From contig NZ_CP060412.1 in NCBI RefSeq assembly GCF_014297575.1, forward strand, positions 124,001-188,000: 64,000 bases of DNA. Direction: 5' to 3'. Positions 15,304 to 23,662 of this stretch are shown here, in pieces. Below the pieces are notes generated by a model, which saw only the letters and a list, made by a program, of their open reading frames with translations, searched no databases and was not told the origin of the DNA. The stretch is from Dyella telluris. Lineage in GTDB: Bacteria > Pseudomonadota > Gammaproteobacteria > Xanthomonadales > Rhodanobacteraceae. Numbering within the stretch: the first letter of the stretch is position 1; each line of letters begins with the position of its first letter. Position numbers and translations under genes: made by a program.

Positions 15304-17118
15304 TTATTGGCAAGCCAAGCACTCGTCGTACTTGGTCTCTTCGGTGGTGGATTCGCTCTTCTGAGCGACCTTGACGTTCACTGCCTCGGCACGCTTCACA
15401 GCGGTCGAACGGCAGTAGTAGAGCGACTTCACGCCGGACTTCCATGCGTACATGTGCAGGTCGTGTAGCTCGCGCTTGTGGGTGTCGGCATGCAGGAACA
15501 GGTTCAGCGACTGCGACTGGCAGATGTAAGGCTGACGCTCTGCTGCGTGCTTGATCATCCAGCGCTGGTCGATTTCGAACGCCGTGCGGAAGATCTTCTT
15601 CTCCTCATCGCTGAGGAAGTCCAGGTGCTGCACGCTGCCCTTGTTGGCAACGATCGACTGCCAGGTGGCTTCATCGTTCTTGCCATGCAGGTCGAGGCGC
15701 TGGGCCAGATACGGGTTGCGGACGATGAAGCTGCCCGAGAGCGTCTTCTGGAGGAAGGCGTTCGTGCTGCGTGCCTCGGTGCTCGGGCTGGTCGTGCCAG
15801 CGATCACGCTGATCGAGGCAGTCGGGGCGTGGGCGAGCATGTTGGAGAAGCGACCGACCATGCCGGCGTCCACAGCATCGGGGTTGGAGCCGCGCTCTTC
15901 AGCCAGCTTCAGGTTCGCAGCGTCAGCCTGCACCTTGATCCGCGAGTGCATCTCCTTGTTGATCAGGGATGCGAGGTCGCTCTCGATGGCGACACCCATC
16001 TTCTGCAGATAGGCGTGGAAGCCCATGACACCCAAGCCAACCGAGCGCTCACGCTTGGCAGCGTAGACGGCACGCGACATTTCGGGCGGGGCGTTCTGGA
16101 TGAAGTCCTCCAGCACGTTGTCCAGGAAGCGCAGGATGTCTTCGATGAACTGCGGGTTGTCCTTCCACTCGTCCCACTTCTCCAGGTTCACAGACGACAG
16201 ACAGCAGACCGCCGTGCGCATGTTGCCCAGGTGGTCCTTGCCAGTGAACAGGGTGATTTCGGCGCAGAGGTTCGACTGCTTGACGAACAAGCCCAACTTC
16301 TTGTGATGGGCCGGGATGGCACGGTTCACGTTGTCGATGAAGAGCATGTACGGCTCGCCCGTCTCCATACGGAGGTCGAGCATGCGGCTCCACAGATTGC
16401 GTGCCTTGATGGTGCGAACGGTATGACCGTCCTTCGGGCTCACCAGGTCGTAGTCCGTGCCCTTCTCCACCGCAAACATGAAGCCGTCGTCCACGACAGC
16501 GCCGTTGTGGATGTTGAGCGCCTTACGGTTGGGGTCGCCACCAGTCGGCTTGCGGATCTCCAGGAACTCGTCGATTTCGGGGTGCTTGGTCTGCAGGTAG
16601 ACCGCTGCACTGCCACGACGCAGGCTGCCCTGGCTGATCGCGAGGGTCATCGAGTCCTGGACCTTGATGAACGGGATGATGCCGGTGGTCTGACCGTTGT
16701 GACCAACCTTCTCACCCATCGAGCGCACTTCGCCCCAATAGGTGCCAATGCCGCCGCCCTTGCTGGCCAGCCAGGCGTTCTCGTTGATCGAGTCCAGGAT
16801 GCCCGGCATCGAGTCCTGCACGTCGTTGAGGAAGCAGCTGATCGGCATGCCACGGGTGGTGCCACCGTTGCTCAGCACGGGCGTCGCCGGCATGAACCAC
16901 AGTTGGCTGATGTAGTCGTAGAGGCGCTGGGCGTGTGCTTCGTCGTCGGCGTAGTAGCCGGCCACACGGGCGAACAGTTCCTGGTAGGACTCGCCCTTCA
17001 GCAGGTAGGAGCGTTCCAGGGTCTCCTTGCCGAAGGCAGTCAGGAGTGCGTCGCGTAGGGGGTCAAGCTTGATCTTGGCGCGCATGTCCACGGCGCGCTG
17101 CTTAATTGGGGAATTCAT
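15304..17118 (-). CDS. nrdA: Class I ribonucleotide reductase large subunit
   Basis: 604 aa, lacking the N-terminal ATP-cone of cellular class Ia enzymes. Reduces ribonucleoside diphosphates to deoxy forms with the beta subunit encoded two genes away. Visible sites: PATPVLSNGG, the redox Cys in PISCFLND, the glycyl-proximal loop SKGGGIGTYWG, the active-site N-x-C-x-E in SNLCAEITL, the partner Cys in AVCCLSSVNL, and a C-terminal CLAC redox tail. Missing ATP-cone suggests relaxed dATP feedback control, common in phage enzymes. Start at MNSPIKQ; the dyad promoter is 35 bases upstream. Confidence 0.93.
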   Translation of the reverse strand: MNSPIKQRAVDMRAKIKLDPLRDALLTAFGKETLERSYLLKGESYQELFARVAGYYADDEAHAQRLYDYISQLWFMPATPVLSNGGTTRGMPISCFLNDVQDSMPGILDSINENAWLASKGGGIGTYWGEVRSMGEKVGHNGQTTGIIPFIKVQDSMTLAISQGSLRRGSAAVYLQTKHPEIDEFLEIRKPTGGDPNRKALNIHNGAVVDDGFMFAVEKGTDYDLVSPKDGHTVRTIKARNLWSRMLDLRMETGEPYMLFIDNVNRAIPAHHKKLGLFVKQSNLCAEITLFTGKDHLGNMRTAVCCLSSVNLEKWDEWKDNPQFIEDILRFLDNVLEDFIQNAPPEMSRAVYAAKRERSVGLGVMGFHAYLQKMGVAIESDLASLINKEMHSRIKVQADAANLKLAEERGSNPDAVDAGMVGRFSNMLAHAPTASISVIAGTTSPSTEARSTNAFLQKTLSGSFIVRNPYLAQRLDLHGKNDEATWQSIVANKGSVQHLDFLSDEEKKIFRTAFEIDQRWMIKHAAERQPYICQSQSLNLFLHADTHKRELHDLHMYAWKSGVKSLYYCRSTAVKRAEAVNVKVAQKSESTTEETKYDECLACQ

Positions 17119-17153
17119 GTCTTTCCGTTTCGTCGTTGAAAGGGCTAGGGAGT

Positions 17154-17169
17154 GTATGTGCATACATCT
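17154..17169 (-). promoter_or_regulatory. Dyad operator/promoter site 6
   Basis: GTATG-TGCATA-CATCT, two mismatches in the right half, 35 bases above nrdA. Confidence 0.55.
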
Positions 17170-17211
17170 CCCTGCCCTGACAGTGGTTGAGCCATTTCTG
17201 GCCTTACAGTG

Positions 17212-17811
17212 CTAGCTCAGTCGGCCCGCAACGCTGCGATAGACAGCAGCCATGCGGTTGAACTCAGCGGTCTTGGTAGCTGCGTGAATGACCGCTACCG
17301 CGTCAGCCATGTGCTCGGCCTGCCCCACCGTGATCGACATCTGACCCTTCTTTTTGGACATGGGCCAGTTGATCGTCGGGTATTTGCCGGAAGCCCAGGC
17401 GATGATTTCGTCCTTGTCGGCGTACTTGTCGCCCACTGCTTCCTTCACCTCGCGGGGCAACACCTGGATCAGGGGCTGGTCGATGGCAGCGAGCGTGCCC
17501 ACCGCGATACCCAACGCCCAGGAGGCTCGTGCTGACTGCGTGCCCGTGGGGACTTCGCAGCAGACCAGGTGGATGCCGTGCTCTTCGACTGCCTGGCGAA
17601 CGCCGGTCACAATCTCGCGGGCTCGTCGCAGATCGTCAGAGTTCTTGCGGACGACCTTCTTGCTCTCTTTGTCTGCCTCCGTCTTGATCAGCTCCACTCG
17701 CGTCACCGCGATGTGGGCGTCAGAAATGACAGTGCCCGACAGGTCAACTTCTGCAAACGCCATCCCGGTGTGTGCAAAAGCCGCGTCGAGCCCCAATACC
17801 TTCAACTTCAT
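17212..17811 (-). CDS. RuvC-like Holliday junction resolvase
   Basis: 199 aa with the RNase H-like resolvase fold. The first acidic residue is in VLGLDAAFAHTGMA (residues 4-17), the second in LVCCEVPTG, and later His/Asp in GQAEHMADAVAV. The order D...E...HxxDA is that of RuvC-type enzymes. Likely cuts recombination or packaging junctions made by the element's RecA-like, Rad50/Mre11-like and SSB proteins. Start MKLKVLGL is 18 bases below a dyad promoter. Confidence 0.85.
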   Translation of the reverse strand: MKLKVLGLDAAFAHTGMAFAEVDLSGTVISDAHIAVTRVELIKTEADKESKKVVRKNSDDLRRAREIVTGVRQAVEEHGIHLVCCEVPTGTQSARASWALGIAVGTLAAIDQPLIQVLPREVKEAVGDKYADKDEIIAWASGKYPTINWPMSKKKGQMSITVGQAEHMADAVAVIHAATKTAEFNRMAAVYRSVAGRLS

Positions 17812-17829
17812 GTTGCCTCTCCGTGGTGT

Positions 17830-17845
17830 GTATGTCGTTACATAC
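17830..17845 (-). promoter_or_regulatory. Dyad operator/promoter site 7
   Basis: GTATGTCGTTACATAC, both halves perfect; an ATAGAGT hexamer precedes it on the minus strand; 18 bases above the RuvC-like gene. Confidence 0.65.
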
Positions 17846-17853
17846 ACTCTATG

Positions 17854-18102
17854 TTAGCGACCCTCTTTGATGAAGTAGCGCGGCTCGTACTCGGCAAATT
17901 CAGTCAGCTTGCGAAAGGCTTCCATTGCCTGCTCTGCCTGACCTCGATGCTTGAAACCGGCCATCTTGTGATCCTCCAAGAGCTTGCCCATGAACGTCGT
18001 CATGGGCGGTCGCTTCTCAAAGGTTCTCCACACTTCAAAGCGGTCGCGTTTGCTGGGGTTGTTGTGCCTGTCCCTGCTCCAGGCTGGTTCGCGCTGATAC
18101 AT
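17854..18102 (-). CDS. Small hypothetical protein, start uncertain
   Basis: Up to 82 aa. The C-terminal half (MTTFMGKLLEDHKMAGFKHRGQ... EYEPRYFIKEGR) looks coding; neither candidate start has a convincing ribosome site, so a shorter 49-aa form is possible. Unknown function. Confidence 0.4.
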   Translation of the reverse strand: MYQREPAWSRDRHNNPSKRDRFEVWRTFEKRPPMTTFMGKLLEDHKMAGFKHRGQAEQAMEAFRKLTEFAEYEPRYFIKEGR

Positions 18103-18112
18103 CGTTGGGACT

Positions 18113-18138
18113 AAAAGAAAGCGCCCCGAAGGGCGCTC
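18113..18138 (-). terminator. Rho-independent terminator after the SPFH gene
   Basis: Stem AGCGCCC-TTCG-GGGCGCT followed on the minus strand by TTCTTTT, 17 bases after the stop at 18155. Confidence 0.85.
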
Positions 18139-18154
18139 TCTCGTGCCGTTCGTG

Positions 18155-19006
18155 TTAGTTCGGCAAGACCATCATCGTGTTGCTGTCCTTGCCGAGCTGG
18201 GTGACAGGCAACTTGCCGTCCCACTTCTCGATCCAGTTCAGCTGTGCGACGCCGGGGTTCTCACGCAGGGCCTTACCACGCAGGGCGATGGCTTGGGCTT
18301 CGGCTTCCGCCAACTTCAACCGGGACTGGGCCTGACCATCAGCGACAGCGACTTCCTTCTCGGCTTCGGCCTTTGCCTGGGCCACTTCGTTCTGACGCTG
18401 CTCGGCCATCTGGGTTGCCTGGATCTTGGCGTTGATCGAACCGACCACGTTCGGCGGCAGACGCAGCTCACCAATCCAGTAGACCTTCTCGACCACGATG
18501 CCGACCGGACCAACTTCGTTCTGCACGTCCGCTTGGACCGACTCGATCAGTGCCGTCTTGCCCTTGCCATAGACCGACTCGATGTCGAGGCTGCCCGCCT
18601 GTTTGACCAATGCGTCACGAACCATATTGCGCAGGTAGGTGTCCGTGATTTCGTCGATGCCCTTCCGATACTTCTGGAAGATCGTCGTCACCTTGGTCGG
18701 GTCGATGTGGTAGGTGATGCCGACGTCGGCGTTGACCGTCAGACCCTGAGCCGTCTGGAAGCTGATCGACTCGTCCAGGTTCTCGCGCTGCTGCCACGTT
18801 GCGGTCTGGGTGAACGTCGGGAACGTGTAAAGCTCCTCGTTCCAGCCCACCCAGTAGCGACCCGGCTGGAGTTCCTGCATCTGCACGCCCTTGTCGGAGC
18901 CGTACAGGTTGAACTTCACACCCACGTTGCCAGCGGGAACCTTCGAACAGGCGGCGACCAGGAGAACGAACGTCGCGACCATCAACTTCAGGAACATCTT
19001 CTTCAT
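18155..19006 (-). CDS. SPFH/prohibitin-like lipoprotein
   Basis: 283 aa. Starts with a lipoprotein signal (MKKMFLKLMVATFVLLVAAC, lipobox Cys about residue 20). The middle is an SPFH (prohibitin/stomatin) domain: VPAGNVGVKFNLYG, LTVNADVGITYHIDP, YLRNMVRDALVKQA, and the coiled-coil AEAEKEVAVADGQAQSRLKLAEAEAQA. Such proteins form membrane rings that scaffold proteases or shape membranes. Prohibitin-like genes occur in some large phages, role unknown. It has its own dyad promoter and terminator, so it is a single-gene unit. Confidence 0.88.
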   Translation of the reverse strand: MKKMFLKLMVATFVLLVAACSKVPAGNVGVKFNLYGSDKGVQMQELQPGRYWVGWNEELYTFPTFTQTATWQQRENLDESISFQTAQGLTVNADVGITYHIDPTKVTTIFQKYRKGIDEITDTYLRNMVRDALVKQAGSLDIESVYGKGKTALIESVQADVQNEVGPVGIVVEKVYWIGELRLPPNVVGSINAKIQATQMAEQRQNEVAQAKAEAEKEVAVADGQAQSRLKLAEAEAQAIALRGKALRENPGVAQLNWIEKWDGKLPVTQLGKDSNTMMVLPN

Positions 19007-19023
19007 TGAATTGCCTTGTGTAT

Positions 19024-19039
19024 GTATGTGTTTACGTAC
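19024..19039 (-). promoter_or_regulatory. Dyad operator/promoter site 8
   Basis: GTATG-TGTTTA-CGTAC, one mismatch, 17 bases above the SPFH lipoprotein start. Confidence 0.6.
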
Positions 19040-19041
19040 TT

Positions 19042-19257
19042 TCAGAACCCGAAATAAGCGGCAGCGATGCGCTTGCCGAAACTCCGGACTCCCCAATAGA
19101 TCATGCTGATGGAACCTACGACGCCCACGATCACTTCAGCGTCATCCTTGGCCGAGACGAGTCCCGGCGCCACGAACAGGAACCAGATCACCAAAGTCCA
19201 GAAGTAAACGTGTCCGTTACGCCAGAACTTCAGCTTGTTGCCCTTTCCTTCCTGCAT
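19042..19257 (-). CDS. Small membrane protein
   Basis: 71 aa with two hydrophobic spans (FWTLVIWFLFVAPGL and VIVGVVGSISMIYWG). Starts after GGAGAGTGAT, overlapping the previous operon gene's end region. Unknown; upstream of the SPFH gene but before its promoter. Confidence 0.65.
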   Translation of the reverse strand: MQEGKGNKLKFWRNGHVYFWTLVIWFLFVAPGLVSAKDDAEVIVGVVGSISMIYWGVRSFGKRIAAAYFGF

Positions 19258-19258
19258 A

Positions 19259-19474
19259 TCACTCTCCAGGTTTGCTCTCCTTCTCTTTCAACCATCCGAT
19301 GTCGCCTCGTGCGATAGCAGCCATGATTTCAACCACGAACCACTCGGTCGAATCGGCATCCGGATCGCGCTTCGCCTGCCTGGCGAAGAACAGACCCACA
19401 CTCTTTGCTTCTTCCTTCAGCTTGTCGCCCCTCGGGAGAGGCTCGTGCTCGTAAGGATTGAAGTTGACGTTCAC
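19259..19474 (-). CDS. Small protein sharing a domain with its neighbour
   Basis: 71 aa. The order NPY...LPRGDKLKEEA...DSTEWFVVEIMAAIARGDIGWLKEK parallels the last 60 residues of the adjacent 164-aa protein (NPY...LPKGEALK...NETDWFVAEVIRAVADGRMGWL). The two are paralogous domains. Unknown function. Confidence 0.65.
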   Translation of the reverse strand: MNVNFNPYEHEPLPRGDKLKEEAKSVGLFFARQAKRDPDADSTEWFVVEIMAAIARGDIGWLKEKESKPGE

Positions 19475-19965
19475 AGCCAGCCCATACGACCGTCAGCGAC
19501 TGCGCGAATGACTTCAGCCACGAACCAGTCCGTCTCGTTGATGTCCGGGAGGGCTTCCGTCTTCGCCTTCACGTAGCCCGATGCGAACGTGGCGTGCAGC
19601 TTCAGCGCTTCGCCTTTGGGGAGGCCCGTCACCATGTACGGGTTCTCGGCTACGTTCAGCGGCTTGAAGGTGATGGGCTCCGGCTTGGCATGTGCGACAA
19701 GCTTGGCGATCTTCACTTCAGCCTTCGCCTCAACGGCCTTGCGGGGAGCGGCGCGGAGACAGCCGCAGGACTTCGTGTTGCCGCCACGCAGATTCTTGGC
19801 GAGGACGACGGTCTTGTTGCCACAGTCGCAGACGCAGTGCCATTTGCCACCGTAAGCGGGATGGATGTGCGACAGCGAGGTCACGACCAGTCGGCCAAAG
19901 CGCTGACCCGTCATGTTGATGACGTGGCGACCAGCGTGAGATACGGCAAAACGTGCGTGCTTCAT
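19471..19965 (-). CDS. Zinc-ribbon-type phage domain plus paralogous C-terminal domain
   Basis: 164 aa. Residues about 17-70 have MTGQRFGRLVV, W-H-C-V-CDCGN, LRGGNTKSCGC, the pattern of a Cys-rich module common in phage HNH/AP2-type DNA-binding or homing proteins. No nuclease motif follows. Instead residues about 105-164 match the small downstream protein. Probably DNA-binding, by analogy only. Confidence 0.65.
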   Translation of the reverse strand: MKHARFAVSHAGRHVINMTGQRFGRLVVTSLSHIHPAYGGKWHCVCDCGNKTVVLAKNLRGGNTKSCGCLRAAPRKAVEAKAEVKIAKLVAHAKPEPITFKPLNVAENPYMVTGLPKGEALKLHATFASGYVKAKTEALPDINETDWFVAEVIRAVADGRMGWL

Positions 19966-20012
19966 TCCTTAGATCCTCTAGTTCTCGGTGTTCGTGTTGA
20001 TGGTGGTCGTGG

Positions 20013-20276
20013 TCACAAATCGTCGCCTTCGTCGTAGAAGTGCCACATGTAGGGGATGTCGCAGACCGTTCCGATGTACTCGCCATCGGGAACGCTGTGA
20101 CCAGTGCCGGCGCAGGCGATGTAGCGATTGACGGTCGGGTTATCCGTCTCGACTTCAGCCCAGAGGCAAGTCACACCGCTCGGGTCTTTGCCGACGTGCA
20201 TGACTTGCGCGCCCTTGTGAATCAGCAGCGTCGTGCCATGTACGCTCAGCGGAAACTTGAAGATGGTCTTGCTCAC
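20013..20276 (-). CDS. DUF7352-like small protein
   Basis: 87 aa. The order IFKFPLSVHG...GAQVMHVG...LWAEVET...ACAGTGHSVPDGEYIGT...WHFYD resembles a common small phage family I know as DUF7352; function unknown. Confidence 0.6.
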   Translation of the reverse strand: MSKTIFKFPLSVHGTTLLIHKGAQVMHVGKDPSGVTCLWAEVETDNPTVNRYIACAGTGHSVPDGEYIGTVCDIPYMWHFYDEGDDL

Positions 20277-20653
20277 TGCACATACCTCTTTTTCTTGTAG
20301 TCGTAGCCAATGGCCTTGTAGAACTTCCAGATCGAGTCGTGCTCCGCGATAGGCTTCAGCTCAGCAGGCGCTGGAATCTCAAGCCGCTTCGCAATCTCCT
20401 GGTCACGTTCCCAGCGGCTCATCGCGTCATCCATCGTGTGAACGCTGCACCACTCAACCTTTGCAGCGCTCTCCTTGGTCCAGAGAGGGCGACAGTCTTT
20501 GTCCATCGGGAAGCGGCGATGCAGCTCACGACGACGAAAGGCGCTGATCGAGGTGATCTGCCGGTAGAACCCATCCTCGACAACTTCAGGCGTTGTGACG
20601 ACGTGGTATTCCGACTCCCTGCCTGGTCGAACGTGCTCGATCCACCACTTCAT
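20273..20653 (-). CDS. Hypothetical protein
   Basis: 126 aa, unknown, charged, ends in KKKRYVQ. ATGA-type overlaps with both neighbours. Confidence 0.6.
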   Translation of the reverse strand: MKWWIEHVRPGRESEYHVVTTPEVVEDGFYRQITSISAFRRRELHRRFPMDKDCRPLWTKESAAKVEWCSVHTMDDAMSRWERDQEIAKRLEIPAPAELKPIAEHDSIWKFYKAIGYDYKKKRYVQ

Positions 20654-20952
20654 TCCGTTTCCAGCCTGGTCAACGTCGCCTTGTTCTTCTCGTAGTAGGC
20701 GGGCGTCACGAAGTACACTTTCTCGGAGAACGTCGTGCCTCCAATGGTTGCCCCGATGCGCTCTCCTGCCCCACCTTCCAGCTTCCAGTCGGACATGTAG
20801 CCCAGCGTCCGGTCGTAGTCGTGACCGAAGATGCAGGGGTGGACGTTCAATTCACCCACGTTGGAGAAGAACGATTCCCTCGTGACCGGGATAAGGCTCT
20901 TCAAGCGCTCGGGGAGAATCTGGAGAACCTCTTGTGCAGTCAGCTTGCTCAC
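20650..20952 (-). CDS. Hypothetical protein
   Basis: 100 aa, unknown; helical start followed by a beta-rich segment. Four-base overlaps with both neighbours in the operon running toward the SPFH gene. Confidence 0.6.
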   Translation of the reverse strand: MSKLTAQEVLQILPERLKSLIPVTRESFFSNVGELNVHPCIFGHDYDRTLGYMSDWKLEGGAGERIGATIGGTTFSEKVYFVTPAYYEKNKATLTRLETE

Positions 20953-21149
20953 GTCCGCTCCTTTTCGCGTTCTTCCAAGCGCGTGACGCGCTCCAACAGG
21001 TCGATCAACAGTTCTTGCTTGGCGTATTCATCGACCGGGTGTTCGTGGTCGCATACCGGGCAGACGTGCGCATTGCGGATGATTTCTTCGGGCGTGGGAC
21101 TTGCCATCCCGTTCTCACCCTTGCACTTCTCGCAGTAGCGATAGGTCAC
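20949..21149 (-). CDS. Small zinc-ribbon protein
   Basis: 66 aa with CEKCKG near the start and CPVCDHEH in the middle, two CxxC knuckles that would bind zinc, followed by a leucine/Glu-rich helix. Directly follows, with overlap, the Rad50-like gene. Confidence 0.65.
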   Translation of the reverse strand: MTYRYCEKCKGENGMASPTPEEIIRNAHVCPVCDHEHPVDEYAKQELLIDLLERVTRLEEREKERT

Positions 21150-23251
21150 GCAGCCTCCTCGATGATCGACTGACCGCCACTCTTTCGAACGGTGATGTGA
21201 TCGCGCACCCAGTCACCAATGTCGTTGTGGCTGATCGTGAGCACGGTGCCGGTGGTTCGAGCCTTGTCTTCCAGGATGCCCATCAGACGTTCCAGACCCG
21301 ACACGTCGAGTGCGTCGTCCACTTCGTCAGCCACGAACAGCTTCAGAGGCTTGTGGGCACGACTCGCCACCAGGTCTTGCAGTGCCATCGCGGTCGCAAT
21401 ACGGACCTTGCGCTGCTCACCACCGGACAGACCCTCGAAGTCCTCGTCGCCGTGCTTGTTGTCAACGTCGATGTGGAACTTCTCGCGCAGCTCGCCCTTC
21501 TCGGTCTCACCCACGGTCAGCCAGGTCGCTTCGATGTTTCCATCCGACAGAGCGCCCAGATACGTGGCAGTCCGGTCGTTGAGGAACGGAGTCACGCTAT
21601 CGAGCAGCTCGCCACGGATACCGTTGGGCGCGAACACTGCGACGGCAGCCTTGGCGACCTCCACCGCTTCGTTCTTGAGATCCAGCTCCTCGCGGGTGGC
21701 TTTGCGAACGTCCAGAACCCGGTCGAGTTCCTCGCTGCGCTTCTCCACTTCCTTCTCCCACGGGTTCGTGGCAGCTTTCAGCTCCTCCACGCGCTCGCGG
21801 ATCGTCTTCGCCAGGGTCAGGGTGGTCTTGATGTCCGCCACGACCGAATCGAACGCCGTCAGCTCGCTCTGTGCGACTGTGAGCGCTGCCAGTAGCTTCG
21901 ACGTGTCGAGCTTCGCGATTGCTGCCCGATGCGCGTCTAGCGCTTTCTGATGCGTCTCACGCGCTTCCTCGTATTCAGCGTCGAGTGACGCGCAGACAGC
22001 ACGATGCTCATCCGCAGCGAGCGAGTTCTCCAGGTCAACTTCCTCGATCTGGCGCTTGTGCAGCTCTTCCAACTCCCGGATCGAGGCTTCGTCAGCTGCG
22101 ATCAGGGAAATCAGGGTGTCGCGTTCCGTCTTCAGCTCACCCGCCTGCTTGGCGATGGTGGTCTTGCGAGCAGCCAGGTCGCCTTCCTCGTAGGTCTTGG
22201 AGCACTCACCACAGGCGGTGCCCACCTTGTCGTTGAGGTGCTTCAGCTCGTGAGCCAGGTTGCCCAGTTGCTTGGTGGCGTGTTCCAGCTTCACCTTGTT
22301 CTTGCCGACGTTCACAGCCAGCGCAGCAGAACCTGCAGGCGGGAGCGGACGGGGCTTGGGATAGGCAGCTGCCGGGTATGACGGGGCCACCGGAGCAATC
22401 GGAGCGGGTGGCGGGGAAGCCACTGACGCAATGTCCGCCTTGATGGACTCGATGCGAGCCTCCAGCCCTGCACGAGCTTCGGGGGTCGCCTTCTCCTTCA
22501 GACCCTTCGCCTTGGTCAGCGCGTCATTCACCGACTTCTCGGCTGTGGCGATCTGACCGGCGTTCTCGGATGCCCAGCCGGTGACGTTCTCGCGAGCCTC
22601 TTCAATCTGAAGCTCCAGAGCGCCCTGGGTGCGTTCCTGGGTCTCGTAGCGCGTCGCCACTACCAGGGCAGCCTTCTCAGCCTCCTGGGCGCGTTTGCGG
22701 GCGATCTCGTAGGCAGCCTCAAGGGCTTTGCCACCCGCAGCCTCTTCGACAAGCTCCTTCAGCTCCTTGTCGGTCATCGCCGGGAGGTTGGGCATGCAGC
22801 CCTGCCCCGCGTAGATGGACGCCATGAAGACTTCCTGGCTACAGCCGAGAATCTTCTCCAGCTGTTCCTGGGTGAGCTTGTCGGTGCCGAGGGTCAGGTC
22901 GCTCTCGCCCTTGAACAGGTGCAGGCGGCTCTTGCCCTTCGTGTGCTTGCGGTAACGGGTGACGGTGTAGACGTCCTCACCCTCGCGAAACTTGACCTCG
23001 ACGCGGCAGTTCTTCTTGGCGGTGCGATTGACCACCTTGTCGCCAGAGCGACCGCGTGCAGTGATTCCGTAGAGTGCCCAGCTCAGGGCATCAACGACGC
23101 TGGACTTGCCGGCACCGTTGCTGTTCGCGCTGGAATCGTCCTCGTTGATGCCCTGGATCAGGAGCAGTCCACGATTCTCCAGATTCAGCGTGCCCTCTTT
23201 GATCGAAAGGAAGTTCTCGATCTGAAGGGTCTCAATGGTGATCTGACTCAC
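21146..23251 (-). CDS. Rad50/SbcC-like ATPase (T4 gp46 type)
   Basis: 701 aa. ABC-type ATPase of the DNA end-processing nuclease complex. Walker A NSNGAGKSS lies near residue 50, the CGEC zinc hook near residue 350 in the coiled coil, the signature LSGGEQRKVRIA and Walker B LFVADEVDD near the C-terminus, then the His switch TISHND. Partner is the Mre11-like protein at 27442-28518. A Pro/Ala-rich stretch (residues about 280-310) interrupts the first coiled coil. GTG start after GGAGAGAGCG; a dyad promoter is 16 bases upstream. Confidence 0.92.
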   Translation of the reverse strand: MSQITIETLQIENFLSIKEGTLNLENRGLLLIQGINEDDSSANSNGAGKSSVVDALSWALYGITARGRSGDKVVNRTAKKNCRVEVKFREGEDVYTVTRYRKHTKGKSRLHLFKGESDLTLGTDKLTQEQLEKILGCSQEVFMASIYAGQGCMPNLPAMTDKELKELVEEAAGGKALEAAYEIARKRAQEAEKAALVVATRYETQERTQGALELQIEEARENVTGWASENAGQIATAEKSVNDALTKAKGLKEKATPEARAGLEARIESIKADIASVASPPPAPIAPVAPSYPAAAYPKPRPLPPAGSAALAVNVGKNKVKLEHATKQLGNLAHELKHLNDKVGTACGECSKTYEEGDLAARKTTIAKQAGELKTERDTLISLIAADEASIRELEELHKRQIEEVDLENSLAADEHRAVCASLDAEYEEARETHQKALDAHRAAIAKLDTSKLLAALTVAQSELTAFDSVVADIKTTLTLAKTIRERVEELKAATNPWEKEVEKRSEELDRVLDVRKATREELDLKNEAVEVAKAAVAVFAPNGIRGELLDSVTPFLNDRTATYLGALSDGNIEATWLTVGETEKGELREKFHIDVDNKHGDEDFEGLSGGEQRKVRIATAMALQDLVASRAHKPLKLFVADEVDDALDVSGLERLMGILEDKARTTGTVLTISHNDIGDWVRDHITVRKSGGQSIIEEAA

Positions 23252-23267
23252 CGCTCTCTCCTCGTGC

Positions 23268-23283
23268 GTATGCGCTTACATAC
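23268..23283 (-). promoter_or_regulatory. Dyad operator/promoter site 9
   Basis: GTATGCGCTTACATAC, both halves perfect. On the minus strand GATAAT ends one base before the dyad. 16 bases above the Rad50-like start. Confidence 0.7.
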
Positions 23284-23324
23284 TATTATCGACAAAAGAC
23301 GACTGCCGACTATCGGTGCATCTC

Positions 23325-23434
23325 TCAAGAAAGGGCTCTCGTCGGGGCTGCTAAGCCCCAGGGGCAAGAGGTCCAAACCAGGGTTCCGAGTGTTCAGCGC
23401 ATCGGGTAGCGCAAGCACGAGAGCCCTTTCTTGA
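23325..23434 (-). ncRNA. Candidate structured RNA, 110 nt
   Basis: Closed by a perfect 18-bp inverted repeat (23325-23342 and 23417-23434). Inside are a GGGGCT-GCTA-AGCCCC hairpin (23344-23359) and a second nested stem with GTG/CAC and GCGC/GCGC pairs (23390-23418). It lies between the stop at 23471 and the promoter at 23268-23283, with no U-tract right after it. Strand is assigned from the direction of neighbouring genes. It may be a processed RNA, a branched terminator or a leader element; it matches no RNA family I can name. Confidence 0.5.
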
Positions 23435-23470
23435 TCCCACTGATGCGCTCAGTGGGGAAGCGTATTGCCG

Positions 23471-23662
23471 TCAAGACCCCAGCTTGTGCAGGTATCGACG
23501 TTCCAGCTGGTCAGCGACTTCACGTAGGCGTTGGACGACCCACTGCATGCTGCTGACCTCTTTGCCCAGCGTGGCAAAATGAACTGCGTTCTTGATGACC
23601 CCATTGAACATGCTGTGGCTCATCCGACCGCGTGCTGGTCGAAGATCACGCTTGGGGTTCAT
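23471..23662 (-). CDS. Small basic hypothetical protein
   Basis: 63 aa, very basic at the N-terminus, helical C-terminus (LREVADQLERRYLH). Start overlaps the previous stop by one base. Unknown. Confidence 0.55.
   Translation of the reverse strand: MNPKRDLRPARGRMSHSMFNGVIKNAVHFATLGKEVSSMQWVVQRLREVADQLERRYLHKLGS

Noticed and set aside
15478..17058. 526-codon open frame on the plus strand opposite nrdA, and similar long antisense frames such as 11923-13392 and 44816-46273
   Set aside because: They are mirror frames of conserved enzymes in high-GC DNA, with Val/Leu/Arg/His-biased composition and no ribosome site or recognisable motif.
23325..23434. Plain Rho-independent terminator
   Set aside because: The loop is over 70 bases and structured, and no U-tract follows the outer stem, so it was recorded as a candidate RNA instead.
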